NCBI RefSeq assembly: GCF_014467075.1
Contig: NZ_AP023027.1
Location: 2,235,501-2,299,500, forward strand
Direction: 5' to 3'
From: Anaerostipes caccae L1-92
Lineage (GTDB): Bacteria; Bacillota; Clostridia; Lachnospirales; Lachnospiraceae
Length of the DNA: 64,000 nucleotides
Positions 37,400 through 47,027 of the stretch are shown here, piece after piece. Position 1 is the first letter of the stretch. The number at the start of each line of letters is the position of its first letter. The notes beneath the pieces were generated by a model. It was not told the origin of the DNA, did not search any database, and worked only from the letters and a program-made list of their open reading frames with translations. The position numbers and the translations under genes were made by a program.

Positions 37400-37439
37400 A
37401 AAAAAAACAGTTTCTGTCTTCTGCAAAAACTGTTTTTTT
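37400..37439. terminator. Intrinsic terminator of the threonine ammonia-lyase gene
   Basis: AAACAGTTT and AAACTGTTT arms (37405-37413 and 37427-37435) are extended by A/T pairs and flanked by A and T runs, so it could act on both strands. It lies 31 bases after the minus-strand stop. Confidence 0.85.
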
Positions 37440-37469
37440 GATAACTTCTTTTTTCCTTTGTAAAAACTG

Positions 37470-38687
37470 CTAAAATACACTTTTTGAGCTTCTGATCTCC
37501 GGTTTGTAACCGGTGTCCTGAAGCGCTTTTATGATTTTGTTCTTGTGCTCCGTGCCGAAAGCTTCCATCGTGATCGTAAGCTCCACTGCACTGTTTCTAT
37601 TAATACTTACAAACTGGTTGTGTTCCAATTTTACAATGTTGCCCTGAGCCTGAGAAATGACTTTTGAAACTCTTGTGAGCTCTCCCGGCTTGTCCGGAAG
37701 AAATACGGAAACCGTAAAAATCCTGTCCCTGATGATCAGACCGTGCTGTACTAAAGATGCAATTGTGATAACATCCATATTCCCGCCGCTGATGATCGGA
37801 ACCACTTTCTTTCCTTCTGCTTTCAGATGCTTCAGCGCCGCAATGGTCAGAAGGCCTGAGTTCTCTGCAAGCATCTTATGGTTTTCCAAAAGATCCAGAA
37901 AGCACGGAATCAGTTCTTCATCTTCTACCGTAATAATGTCGTCGATGTTATTTTGTATGTAAGGAAAGATCTTTTTCCCCGGGGTCTGAACAGCCGTACC
38001 GTCAGCGATGGTATTTACATGTTCGCAGGATACAACTTTTCCGGCCTCCAGTGAAGCCTTCATGCAGGCCGCCCCCGCAGGCTCAACACCGATGACTTTG
38101 ATCTTTGGATTTAACAGCTTTGCCAGAGTAGAAACTCCGGTAGCCAGTCCGCCTCCGCCGATCGGAACTAAAATATAATCCACAGTGGGCAGTTCCTTGA
38201 AGATATCCATCGCGATGGTGCCCTGCCCCGTTGCAACCGCCAGATCATCAAAAGGATGCACAAATGTAAATCCTTTCTCCTGTGCAAGCTTCAGCGCATG
38301 TTCACACGCTTCATCATAGACATCTCCGCAAAGGACCACTTTTGCGCCTAAGTCTTTCGTGCGGTTGACTTTCAAAAGCGGAGTCGTGGTCGGCATAACG
38401 ATGGTAGCCTTCACTCCCTGTCTCTTTGCAGCCAGCGCCACTCCCTGCGCGTGGTTTCCGGCAGATGCGGTGATCAGCCCTTTTGATTTTTCTTCTTCAT
38501 TCAGTGTGCTGATCTTGTAATATGCCCCCCGGATCTTATAGGCACCGGTCAGCTGCATGTTTTCCGGCTTCAAATAAACGAAGTTGCCTGTCTGCTCAGA
38601 AAAATAATCGCTTTTGATCAGTTTTGTGGGCAGAACAATCTCCTGTACTTTGTCATACGCTTTTTCGAATTTGTTTAATGTTAACAT
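37470..38687 (-). CDS. ilvA: Threonine ammonia-lyase with C-terminal ACT domain
   Basis: 405 residues. The PLP lysine lies in TGAYKIRGA, and the glycine-rich phosphate loop is PIGGGGLATG. A single ACT domain (about 325-400, starting VFLPDKPGEL) follows. It deaminates threonine to 2-oxobutyrate, feeding isoleucine synthesis or threonine catabolism. The single-ACT architecture matches the clostridial TdcB/IlvA-like group (TIGR01127). It starts one base after ftsY with AGAGGAG inside the ftsY end, so it is probably co-transcribed. Confidence 0.93.
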   Translation of the reverse strand: MLTLNKFEKAYDKVQEIVLPTKLIKSDYFSEQTGNFVYLKPENMQLTGAYKIRGAYYKISTLNEEEKSKGLITASAGNHAQGVALAAKRQGVKATIVMPTTTPLLKVNRTKDLGAKVVLCGDVYDEACEHALKLAQEKGFTFVHPFDDLAVATGQGTIAMDIFKELPTVDYILVPIGGGGLATGVSTLAKLLNPKIKVIGVEPAGAACMKASLEAGKVVSCEHVNTIADGTAVQTPGKKIFPYIQNNIDDIITVEDEELIPCFLDLLENHKMLAENSGLLTIAALKHLKAEGKKVVPIISGGNMDVITIASLVQHGLIIRDRIFTVSVFLPDKPGELTRVSKVISQAQGNIVKLEHNQFVSINRNSAVELTITMEAFGTEHKNKIIKALQDTGYKPEIRSSKSVF

Positions 38688-39620
38688 CTACTCATCTCCT
38701 CTATCAAACAGTGCGTTTACAAACATATCCGGATCAAACGGCTGAAGGTCATCCACCTGTTCACCGATTCCGATATATTTTACCGGAATTCCCAGTTCTG
38801 CCTGGATTGCTATGGCGATGCCTCCCTTTGCTGTACCATCCAGCTTTGTCAGAATAATACCGGAGATGTCTGTGGCCTCTTTAAACTGTTTTGCCTGTGC
38901 AAGAGCATTCTGCCCTGTCGTGCCGTCCAGTACGATGAGTGTCTCCTTATACGCTTCCGGATACTCCCGCTCAACAATGCGGTTGATCTTCTTAAGTTCA
39001 TCCATCAGGTTCTTTTTATTGTGAAGCCTTCCGGCCGTGTCACACAAAAGCACATCGACATTCCTGGCTTTCGCAGCGGAAACCGCATCGTATACAACGG
39101 CTGCCGGGTCCGCCCCTTCTGCCTGGCTGATGATATCTACACCGGCGCGTCCTGCCCACTCTTTCAGCTGTTCAATAGCACCCGCGCGGAATGTATCCGC
39201 CGCCGCCATCATGACCTTCTTCCCCTCGCCTTTCAGCAGGGATGCCATTTTGCCCACCGATGTAGTCTTGCCTACACCATTGACGCCGATGACCAGCACA
39301 ACGCTCTTTTTATCTTTAAAATCATATGCCTCTTCACCCAGCTTCATCTGCTCCTTAATGGAATCAATGAGAACCTGCCGGCACTCTTCCGGCTCTTTGA
39401 TCTTCTCTTCTTTTACTTTCTTTTTCAGATTTTCAATGATGCTCATGGTCGTATCAATTCCCATGTCGCTCATGATCATGATCTCTTCCAATTCTTCATA
39501 AAAATCATCGTCAATGCTGGAAAACCCTTTAAAAATAGAGTCAAAGCCTGAGGCGATATTATCTCTGGTCTTTGTAAGTCCCGCAGCCAGTCTGCTGAAG
39601 AATCCTTTCTTTTCTGCCAT
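38688..39620 (-). CDS. ftsY: Signal recognition particle receptor FtsY
   Basis: 310 residues: a short N-terminal region, then the N and G domains with GVNGVGKTTSVGKMA, DTAGRLHNK and TKLDGTAKGG. It docks SRP-ribosome complexes at the membrane. The ATG at 39620 has AAGGAG seven bases upstream; the longer frame to 39638 lacks this. Follows smc, the usual rnc-smc-ftsY order. Confidence 0.97.
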   Translation of the reverse strand: MAEKKGFFSRLAAGLTKTRDNIASGFDSIFKGFSSIDDDFYEELEEIMIMSDMGIDTTMSIIENLKKKVKEEKIKEPEECRQVLIDSIKEQMKLGEEAYDFKDKKSVVLVIGVNGVGKTTSVGKMASLLKGEGKKVMMAAADTFRAGAIEQLKEWAGRAGVDIISQAEGADPAAVVYDAVSAAKARNVDVLLCDTAGRLHNKKNLMDELKKINRIVEREYPEAYKETLIVLDGTTGQNALAQAKQFKEATDISGIILTKLDGTAKGGIAIAIQAELGIPVKYIGIGEQVDDLQPFDPDMFVNALFDRGDE

Positions 39621-39645
39621 TTCAAATCTCCTTCCCATCTCAGCT

Positions 39646-42600
39646 TTATTCGTCCAGATCGTTTTCGATCAGACTCACGGACACCAGCGTGGAGATACCT
39701 TTCTCCTGCATGGTGATCCCATATAAAATATCCGCTGCTGTCATTGTACCACGTCTGTGGGTAATTACAATAAATTGTGTTTCTTTTGTAAGCTTATGCA
39801 GGTATTGTGCAAATCTTGCTACATTGGAATCATCCAGTGCAGCCTCTATTTCATCCAGCAGACAAAACGGCGAAGGTTTCAGATTTTGAATCGCAAACAG
39901 AAGGGAAATAGCTGTCAGAGCTTTTTCTCCTCCGGAAAGCTGCATCATATTCTGCAGTTTTTTCCCCGGCGGCTGTGCAATGATCCGGATACCTGACTCC
40001 AGCACATCGTCGTCGGTGAGTTCGAGCCTTGCATATCCTCCCCCGAAAAGTTCCTGGAACACCTTCTGGAACATTTCCTGAATATCTTTAAACTTCTCTC
40101 TGAACTGATTCCTCATGGCAGCTTCCAGTTCATCAATCAGCCCTGCCAGATGTGCCTCAGCCTTTACGATATCTTCGTGCTGTTTTTTCAAAAATTCATA
40201 TCTCTCCAAAACATCCCTGTAGTCCTCTATTGCGTTGACATTCACCGGCCCCAGTTCCCTGATCTGTGTCTTGATCTCAGCAATTTTCTTCTTTAATTCT
40301 GTAAGGCTTTCCCGAGGCTCCTCACCTGCCGCCGACTTTGCCTGATGATATGTAAGTTCATAGTTCTCCCACATGTATTCCAAAAGTTCCTGCTGTTTTT
40401 CCTCCAGCTTCTCCCTTGCAGATGTAAGCCTCAGCACTTCTTTGTCGAAGCCGTTGACTCTCTGCATAAGTTCTTCTCTGACTTTCAGACTTTCCTTATA
40501 CTTTTCCTCAGTCTCTGAAAGCTTCTTCTGCTTATGAGAGAGATTCTTTTTTTCTTCTTCGATCCAGAGACTCTTTGAATGAACTGCCTCTCTGCATATT
40601 TCTATCTGCCGCTCAATGTCTCCGATGGACGAATCGACAGTACCGGTCTGCCTGCCAAGTGCCTCAAGATCCTCTTCGATCTTTGAAAGCTCCAGGCGAA
40701 GCCGTTCTCCGCTGCTCATGATGAAATCCTGGCGCTGCTTCAGCTGGCCGGCTTTCATATGTGCCTCGGAAACTTCCCTGGCCTTTTCTTCCGCCGTGCG
40801 TCTGGCTTCCTCCAGATGTCTGGAAAGACTGTGAATCTTTTGTTCTTCCGTCTGATTTGCTTCCTCCAGCACCTGTTTTTTGTCAGATAAAGATGTCACA
40901 TCCCCATCCATGGACCGGTATTCCCGGCGCAGGGCTTGGGCCTGATCTAAGTATTCCTGCTCCCTCTCTGCTTCCTCGTGAATTTGTTTGTCAATGGATT
41001 TCATTGTCATCACCACGGTGTTTTCCCGAAGTGTATTTTCCTGAATCCTGCCTTTTAAACGGCTGATCTTCTCTTCCGCCTGCCCGTACTGCTCTGTCTT
41101 TTCTTCAAGCACTTTGGAGATACGCAGAATTTCATCTCTGTCCTTTAACAGCTTTTGCTCAAGTTCTTTTATTTCACGGTTTCTTCCGAGAAGATTGCTC
41201 TTATTCTTATAGGCACCTCCGGACATAGAACCTCCGGGGTTCAGTGCATCCCCGTCAAGCGTTACAATGCGGAAAGAGTGTTTGTATTTTGCTGCGATCC
41301 GTATCCCGTCGTCGATGGATTCCACGACGAGTACACGGCCGAGAAGTGACTGGAACAATTCTGAAAATCTGTCTTCATAGCTTGCGAGACAGTCACAGGT
41401 GCCGATCACTCCCTTCTCATGCACTGCCTCAGGCCTTGGAAATCCGCCCCTCTGTTTGACTGCGCTGAGCGGAAGGAATGTCACCCTGCCATATCGGTTT
41501 TTTTTCAGAAATTCGATCATTTCTTTTGCTGTCTGCTGGGTATCGGTGACTACATTCTGAATGGCTCCTCCGAGGGCAGTCTCCACAGCAAGCTCATATT
41601 TTTTCCTGACTTTCATGATATCTGCTACGGCACCGATGATGCCCGGATATCTCCCTTTCTGCTCCATCACCCTCTTGATGCCGAATCCATATCCCTCATA
41701 GCGCTCCGCCATGTTCCTTAACGTCTCATAACTGGACTGGCTCCTGTGAAAGCCTTCCTTTTTCAGGGTGAGCTCCTCCTGGACGGATCTTCTCTCATTT
41801 CCCAGTCTGCCGCAGAACTCCTGCTCTGTCTCCAACTCCTTAAGGATCTGTTTTTTTTCTTCCGCCAGCTCAAGCCTCTTAAATTCTTCCTGTTCTTTTC
41901 TCTTCTCCTGCTCTGCCCTGTGGTGCCCGGAGTTTTCTGCCTGCGAGATCAAATGGCGAATCCGCACATCCAGCTGCTCTCTCACAGTCTCCACATGCTG
42001 CAGCCTGTTGGAGAGATTCATCTGATTGTTGGCAAAACTCTGCTGATTTCTGCGAAGCTTCTCAAGTTCTTTCTCCGTATCCTGAATATCCTTCTGGAGA
42101 AATGCGACTTGGCTTTCTCTTTCCACAGTATCTTCCCGGGCTTTCAAAACCGCCTCTTCGATCTCCCTGCCCTCTTTTTGAAGTTCAGAAAGCTGTGAGC
42201 GCTTGTCCTCTTTTTCTCCGGTAAGCCGGCGGATATCAGACGACAGATGCGTCTCTCTCATCCGCTCCGTGTTCATCTGTTCTTTTAAGACCTTGATCTG
42301 GCCTTCCTGTTTCTCTTTGTCTACTTTGGCTATAGAAAGCTCTTCCGTCCCGGTCTCGATCTCGTGTTTCAGCTCGTTTAAATACCGGTCCTGTTTCTCA
42401 TATTCGGCTTTCGTCTGTTCCAGGCGCCTGTCCGCGTCATCCACTTCTCCCTGGGCGATCCGGATCTTCTCATCCAGACTCTCAATCTCATCGGACAGCC
42501 GGCCGTTTTCCATGAGGAACATGGATGTGTCATATTCCTTCAGCCGGTCCCTGTATGAGAGATATTCCCTTGCCTTCTCAGACTGTGTCTTCAGCGGGCC

Positions 42601-43206
42601 GACCTGCCGTTCCAGTTCCGTAAGAATATCCGTTACCCGGTTTAAATTCTCCCGTTCTGCCTCCAGAGATTTTTCTGTCTCAAGTTTATTCTTTTTATAT
42701 TTTACGATGCCGGCAGCCTCATCAAACAGCTCTCTCCGGTCCTCCGGCTTACCGCTCAAAATCTGGTCGATCTGTCCCTGTCCGATAATAGAATAGCCCT
42801 CTTTGCCTATTCCTGTATCAAAAAACAATTCCACGATATCTTTTCGCCTGCACGGACTGCCGTTCATCAGATATTCGCTTTCACCGGAACGGTAGACTCT
42901 CCTGGCCACTGTGACCTCTTCAAACCCGATCGGCAGGCTGTGATCACTGTTGTCCATAGTGATGGCAACGTAAGCAGAACCCATCGGCTTTCTCATCTCC
43001 GTGCCGGAAAAAATCACGTCTTCCATCTTGGCGCCCCGGAGCTGTTTTGCGCTCTGTTCTCCGAGCACCCACCGGACCGCATCCGCCACATTGCTCTTTC
43101 CGCTTCCGTTGGGACCAACGATTCCCGTAATGCCGCTGTCAAATTTAAAAATCATTTTGTTGGCGAAGGATTTAAATCCATTCACTTCAATGCTTTTCAG
43201 ATACAT
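39646..43206 (-). CDS. smc: Chromosome partition protein SMC
   Basis: 1186 residues: N-terminal Walker A GPNGSGKSN (32-40), long coiled coil, hinge (about 500-660, with GGAIQNVV and GGSMSGG), second coiled coil, and C-terminal LSGGEKALTA signature with LLDEIEAALDD. It forms condensin with ScpA and ScpB (not in this window) for chromosome compaction. Starts three bases after rnc. Confidence 0.98.
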   Translation of the reverse strand: MYLKSIEVNGFKSFANKMIFKFDSGITGIVGPNGSGKSNVADAVRWVLGEQSAKQLRGAKMEDVIFSGTEMRKPMGSAYVAITMDNSDHSLPIGFEEVTVARRVYRSGESEYLMNGSPCRRKDIVELFFDTGIGKEGYSIIGQGQIDQILSGKPEDRRELFDEAAGIVKYKKNKLETEKSLEAERENLNRVTDILTELERQVGPLKTQSEKAREYLSYRDRLKEYDTSMFLMENGRLSDEIESLDEKIRIAQGEVDDADRRLEQTKAEYEKQDRYLNELKHEIETGTEELSIAKVDKEKQEGQIKVLKEQMNTERMRETHLSSDIRRLTGEKEDKRSQLSELQKEGREIEEAVLKAREDTVERESQVAFLQKDIQDTEKELEKLRRNQQSFANNQMNLSNRLQHVETVREQLDVRIRHLISQAENSGHHRAEQEKRKEQEEFKRLELAEEKKQILKELETEQEFCGRLGNERRSVQEELTLKKEGFHRSQSSYETLRNMAERYEGYGFGIKRVMEQKGRYPGIIGAVADIMKVRKKYELAVETALGGAIQNVVTDTQQTAKEMIEFLKKNRYGRVTFLPLSAVKQRGGFPRPEAVHEKGVIGTCDCLASYEDRFSELFQSLLGRVLVVESIDDGIRIAAKYKHSFRIVTLDGDALNPGGSMSGGAYKNKSNLLGRNREIKELEQKLLKDRDEILRISKVLEEKTEQYGQAEEKISRLKGRIQENTLRENTVVMTMKSIDKQIHEEAEREQEYLDQAQALRREYRSMDGDVTSLSDKKQVLEEANQTEEQKIHSLSRHLEEARRTAEEKAREVSEAHMKAGQLKQRQDFIMSSGERLRLELSKIEEDLEALGRQTGTVDSSIGDIERQIEICREAVHSKSLWIEEEKKNLSHKQKKLSETEEKYKESLKVREELMQRVNGFDKEVLRLTSAREKLEEKQQELLEYMWENYELTYHQAKSAAGEEPRESLTELKKKIAEIKTQIRELGPVNVNAIEDYRDVLERYEFLKKQHEDIVKAEAHLAGLIDELEAAMRNQFREKFKDIQEMFQKVFQELFGGGYARLELTDDDVLESGIRIIAQPPGKKLQNMMQLSGGEKALTAISLLFAIQNLKPSPFCLLDEIEAALDDSNVARFAQYLHKLTKETQFIVITHRRGTMTAADILYGITMQEKGISTLVSVSLIENDLDE

Positions 43207-43208
43207 AG

Positions 43209-43904
43209 CTACCTCAATATCCCGTCCTTATGCTTCATTGCCTCATAGGCTGCCGTCTGCTCCGCACTTTTCTTGCTTCTTCCGGTTCCTGTCCCAATGA
43301 CTTTTTCCCCGAGCCTGGCCTCCACCGTGAAAGTCTTCTGGTGGTCCGGCCCGTCTTCCTTTATCAGTTCATAAGTAAGCGGCTGCTTGGAAAAACTCTG
43401 TACAAGTTCCTGAAGCGAAGTCTTGGCGTCATAAAACAATACTTTTTCATCTACATCCTGGAGCAGATATGTTTCCACAAACTTTCTGGCTTCCTCGAAT
43501 CCCTGATCCAGATATACGGCTCCGATCACTGCCTCAAACGCATCCGATAAAATGGAATCTCTCTCCCTTCCTCCGGTCAGGTCTTCCCCTTTGCTCAGCA
43601 GCAGATAATCGCCCAGAGAGAGATCCTTGGCACAGAATGCCAGAGTAGGCTCGCAGACAAGGCTGGCTCTCATTTTGGTCAGTTTTCCCTCCGGTTCGTC
43701 TTTGTATGTGTGAAACAAATAGTCACTCATGATCAGTTCCAGCACTGCGTCTCCCAAAAACTCCAGCCGTTCATTGTCTTTCCCCCGGGAAAGTTTCCGC
43801 TCATTTGCATAGGAACTGTGGGTCAGTGCAGTTGTCAGCAATTTCTTGTCATGAAAACGAATCTTGATTTTTTTCTGAAAATCTTCCTGATTTGATTGAT
43901 TCAT
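43209..43904 (-). CDS. rnc: Ribonuclease III
   Basis: 231 residues. The catalytic motif NERLEFLGDAVLEL and the second acidic site DAFEAVIGAVYLDQG are intact; a double-stranded RNA-binding domain follows (about 155-225). It processes rRNA and cleaves structured RNA. It lies immediately after plsX with AAAAGG as ribosome site. The acpP gene often found between plsX and rnc is missing here. Confidence 0.97.
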   Translation of the reverse strand: MNQSNQEDFQKKIKIRFHDKKLLTTALTHSSYANERKLSRGKDNERLEFLGDAVLELIMSDYLFHTYKDEPEGKLTKMRASLVCEPTLAFCAKDLSLGDYLLLSKGEDLTGGRERDSILSDAFEAVIGAVYLDQGFEEARKFVETYLLQDVDEKVLFYDAKTSLQELVQSFSKQPLTYELIKEDGPDHQKTFTVEARLGEKVIGTGTGRSKKSAEQTAAYEAMKHKDGILR

Positions 43905-43909
43905 ACCTT

Positions 43910-44920
43910 TTATTTTTCCTTTACAATCTGTTCTTTGATCTTTTCATTGATTTTGGCCTCTGAAAAAGCAATACACTGGATGATCGCGTTCTTCGTCTCT
44001 TTTGCCTTGGAACTTCCGTGCATCTTCACGACCAGGCCGTTCAGACCGAGAAGAGGAGCTCCGCCGTGCTCCGACGCGTCAAAGCGTTTCAGGGTCTTTT
44101 TCAGTGACGGCTTCACGAGCAGGCCTCCGATCTTTCCTCTCATACTCTGCATCATGCCGTCTTTTACGATTGACATCAGCGTTGAGGACAGGCCTTCTGA
44201 TAACTTCAGGATCACATTTCCCACAAAGGCATCGCAGACAACCACATCTGCCTGACCGGAATGAATTTCCCTGGCCTCGATGCTTCCGGTAAAGTTGATC
44301 TCCTCACATTCCTTCAAAAGAGGAAATGTATCTTTGACAAGCGCATTTCCCTTTGCCTCTTCCACACCTACATTTACGATGGCAACTTTCGGATTTTTAA
44401 TGCCTACCACATCTTCCATATAAATAGAACCCATCTTCGCAAATTCCAGAAGGTATTCCGGTTTTGCATCCATATTGGCTCCGCTGTCAATGATCAGGGA
44501 AACACCTTTTGTAGTCGGCATCAAAGCGGCCAGAGGAGCACGCTTCACCCCTTTGATCCTGCCCACCACGAACTGTCCTCCCACGAGGATCGCCCCTGAA
44601 CTTCCGGCCGATACAAATGCATCTGCAGTCTGGTCTTTTACCATCTTCATCCCGACTACCATGGAAGAATCTTTCTTCTTACGAATCGCCTCTACCGGTG
44701 ATTCATCACAAGAAATTTCTTCTTCTGCATTGATCACTTCGATCTGCTCGCTCTTATAGCGGTATTTCTTTAATTCCTCGTGGATCCTCGGGGATTTTCC
44801 TACAAGGTAAACTTTAATATTGCTGTTCTCGTTGACCGCATCCACCGCGCCTTTTACGATCTCTCCGGGAGCATTGTCCCCTCCCATGGCATCCAGCGCT
44901 ACTTTAACTATCTTTTCCAT
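43910..44920 (-). CDS. plsX: Phosphate acyltransferase PlsX
   Basis: 336 residues, starting VALDAMGGDNAPGEIV, the PlsX signature, with GSSGAILVGG and MPTTKGVSLIIDSGAN. It makes acyl-phosphate from acyl-ACP for phospholipid synthesis. The ATG at 44920 has AAGGAGG six bases upstream; the frame continues to 44995 without support. A long hairpin lies between rpmF and this gene. Confidence 0.96.
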   Translation of the reverse strand: MEKIVKVALDAMGGDNAPGEIVKGAVDAVNENSNIKVYLVGKSPRIHEELKKYRYKSEQIEVINAEEEISCDESPVEAIRKKKDSSMVVGMKMVKDQTADAFVSAGSSGAILVGGQFVVGRIKGVKRAPLAALMPTTKGVSLIIDSGANMDAKPEYLLEFAKMGSIYMEDVVGIKNPKVAIVNVGVEEAKGNALVKDTFPLLKECEEINFTGSIEAREIHSGQADVVVCDAFVGNVILKLSEGLSSTLMSIVKDGMMQSMRGKIGGLLVKPSLKKTLKRFDASEHGGAPLLGLNGLVVKMHGSSKAKETKNAIIQCIAFSEAKINEKIKEQIVKEK

Positions 44921-44960
44921 TTGCAACCTCCTTGATACAAAATCACCAGATGAAAAGAAA

Positions 44961-44999
44961 TGCCATCCGCTTAAACTCATAAAGTCTAAACGCATGGCA
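44961..44999 (-). terminator. Long hairpin between rpmF and plsX
   Basis: A 39-base sequence folds into a 17-position stem with one mismatch and a five-base loop. The minus strand continues TTTCTTTTC, so it can act as a (partial) terminator. The inner part, TTAAACT/AGTCTAA, could also be an operator. It would separate ribosomal-protein from phospholipid-gene expression. Confidence 0.55.
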
Positions 45000-45032
45000 A
45001 TTCATGACAACATATGCTGCTGTTGTCAACTC

Positions 45033-45212
45033 TTACTGAGCATTTACGATTTCTCTTTTATTATAAGATCCGCAGGCTTTGCACACTCTGTGAGGCATCA
45101 TTAATTCACCGCACTTGCTGCACTTTACTAAAGCTGGTGCAGTCATTTTCCAGTTTGCTCTACGTTTATCTCTTCTCGCTTTTGAAGATTTATTCTTTGG
45201 ACAGATTGACAT
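45033..45212 (-). CDS. rpmF: 50S ribosomal protein L32
   Basis: 59 residues (starts MSICPKNKSSKARRDKRRAN, ends IVNAQ). The zinc-ribbon cysteines are present as CSKC and CKAC. AAGGAGG lies nine bases before the ATG. It follows yceD by five bases, the conserved yceD-rpmF pair. Confidence 0.96.
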   Translation of the reverse strand: MSICPKNKSSKARRDKRRANWKMTAPALVKCSKCGELMMPHRVCKACGSYNKREIVNAQ

Positions 45213-45217
45213 TGGTA

Positions 45218-45736
45218 TTACACCTCCTTAAAATTCTTAAAAATATCCTGGATAGCTGCCATCCGTGGATCTTTAACCGCCCGGTCACAGCCACACTCTT
45301 CCTTGTTCAGATTCGTTCCGCACACTGGACAAAGTCCTCTGCAGTCTTCACTGCATAACACCTTTGTTGGCAGCAGGGGAATCACTTCTTCAAGAATAAG
45401 CTTATCCACATTGAGGCTGCTTCCATCTACGAAAGATACTTGATCCTTACAAGTTTCTTCTATGTCATCAAAATCCAATGTCCGTAAGACACTGAGCCTG
45501 ATCTTTTCCGGAACCTCGGTGAGACACCGGCCGCAGGGCATCCCGACTGTGATGCTTGTCTGAAATGAGACCGAAACCGTCCTCTTCCCTTCATTTTTTA
45601 AAATGACCGGAAAAGAAGGCTTCTCCAGGATCGGATAACTTTCTCTTCTGAGGACAAGCTTCTCCATATCCAGGGAACATTCCACCGTCTCTTCATGATC
45701 CGGCATTGATAACAATTTTGATAACTGAATCAGCAT
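45218..45736 (-). CDS. YceD/DUF177 family protein
   Basis: 172 residues. Conserved CGRC and the C-terminal cysteine cluster CSEDCRGLCPVCG are typical of the Firmicutes YceD (YlbN) family; bacterial and plastid homologues are linked to 23S rRNA accumulation. The ATG at 45736 has TAGGAGA upstream. A longer frame to 45793 would begin in the promoter and is rejected. Paired with rpmF. Confidence 0.9.
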   Translation of the reverse strand: MLIQLSKLLSMPDHEETVECSLDMEKLVLRRESYPILEKPSFPVILKNEGKRTVSVSFQTSITVGMPCGRCLTEVPEKIRLSVLRTLDFDDIEETCKDQVSFVDGSSLNVDKLILEEVIPLLPTKVLCSEDCRGLCPVCGTNLNKEECGCDRAVKDPRMAAIQDIFKNFKEV

Positions 45737-45764
45737 ACTATCTCCTAAAATTTCATACTTGTCT

Positions 45765-45793
45765 ATTATACAAACGCGATATTTGTTTGTCAA
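45765..45793 (-). promoter_or_regulatory. Perfect-consensus sigma-A promoter for yceD-rpmF
   Basis: Minus strand TTGACA (45793-45788), 17 bases, TATAAT (45770-45765). Both boxes match consensus exactly. The predicted start lies about 22 bases before the yceD ATG. Confidence 0.9.
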
Positions 45794-45799
45794 GTAATT

Positions 45800-46993
45800 T
45801 TATTTTACAAGGGCTACCGTATCCCTTGCGATCATCACTTCCTCGTTGGTCGGAATGCAGAGCACTTTGACTCTGGAATCATCCGTTGAAATGACCGCTG
45901 CTTTTCCGTGCACATCGTTCTTTTCAGCATCGATCTTTGCACCGATACAATCCAAATATTCTCCAATCGCTGCTCTCGTGGCGTCGTCATTTTCTCCCAG
46001 TCCCGCAGTGAAAGCGATGGCATCCACCCCGTTCATAGCCACAGTGTAGGCTCCGATATATTTCGCTACACGGTATACATAAGCGTCCATCGCAGCCGCA
46101 GCCGCTTTGTTGCCCTCTGCCCTTGCGGCTTTGACATCTCTGAAATCGGAAGAAATACCGCCGGACAGTCCGAGCACTCCGGATTCTTTGTTTAAGATAT
46201 TGACTACTTCAGACACGGTTTTATTTTCTTTGTTCGCGATGAACTCAAGAATCGCCGGGTCCAGGTCTCCGGAACGGGTACCCATGATCAGGCCCTCCAG
46301 CGGTGTCAGTCCCATCGAAGTATCCACAGACTCTCCGCCTTTGACTGCTGTGACGCTGGCACCGTTTCCTAAATGGCACACAATAATATTGATATCTTTG
46401 ATGTCTTTTCCAAGCATCTTGGCAGCCTCACGGGAGACAAACTGATGGGAAGTCCCGTGGAATCCATAGCGGCGGATTCCGTCTTCATCGTAATACTTTC
46501 TCGGGATTCCATAGAGAAATGCCTTTTCCGGCATCGTCTGATGGAATGCGGTATCAAATACAGCAGCCATAGGTTTGTCCTTCATGAGTTCCCTGCAGGC
46601 CTCAATTCCGATCAGAGCCGCAGGGTTATGGAGCGGTGCGAATACGTTGCACGCCTCGATCTCTTTTAACACATCCTCTGTGATAATGCAGGATTTTGTG
46701 AACTTCTCTCCTCCGTGTACGACTCTGTGTCCCACGGCACTGATTTCGTCTAAAGATGTGATCACGCCGTTTTCTTTGTCTGTCAGCTGTTCAAGCACAA
46801 TGCCGATGGCCGTCTTGTGGTCCGGCATGGCAGGAGTGGTCTTGATCTTGTCTTTTCCGGCAGGCTCATGGGTCAGGGCTCCGTCGATCCCGATCCTCTC
46901 ACAGAGACCTTTTGCCAGTACATCTTCTGTGTCCGAATCGATCAGCTGGTATTTGAGGGAGGAACTTCCGCAATTAATAACTAAAACTTTCAT
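45800..46993 (-). CDS. ackA: Acetate kinase
   Basis: 397 residues. VLVINCGSSSLKYQL, RVVHGGE, RRYGFHGTSH and GNGASVTAV are canonical. It makes ATP and acetate from acetyl phosphate and ADP in fermentation. The ATG at 46993 has AGGAG seven bases upstream; the ATG two codons earlier is too close to it. Follows pta. Confidence 0.98.
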   Translation of the reverse strand: MKVLVINCGSSSLKYQLIDSDTEDVLAKGLCERIGIDGALTHEPAGKDKIKTTPAMPDHKTAIGIVLEQLTDKENGVITSLDEISAVGHRVVHGGEKFTKSCIITEDVLKEIEACNVFAPLHNPAALIGIEACRELMKDKPMAAVFDTAFHQTMPEKAFLYGIPRKYYDEDGIRRYGFHGTSHQFVSREAAKMLGKDIKDINIIVCHLGNGASVTAVKGGESVDTSMGLTPLEGLIMGTRSGDLDPAILEFIANKENKTVSEVVNILNKESGVLGLSGGISSDFRDVKAARAEGNKAAAAAMDAYVYRVAKYIGAYTVAMNGVDAIAFTAGLGENDDATRAAIGEYLDCIGAKIDAEKNDVHGKAAVISTDDSRVKVLCIPTNEEVMIARDTVALVK

Positions 46994-47027
46994 CTTCATT
47001 CTCCTATATATTCTAATCTTTTAACCT

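Larger units (their letters stand above)
37066..37469 (-). other. 404-base non-coding region upstream of glgB
   Basis: AT-rich. It holds, in minus-strand order, the threonine ammonia-lyase terminator (37400-37439), a promoter (37268-37297), an apparent leader RNA of about 140 bases, a strong hairpin with T-run (37120-37171), a second TATAAT (37106-37101) with only a poor -35 (TTGCAC, spacing 20) and the glgB ribosome site. I see no credible open reading frame and no riboswitch class that I recognise. Confidence 0.6.
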
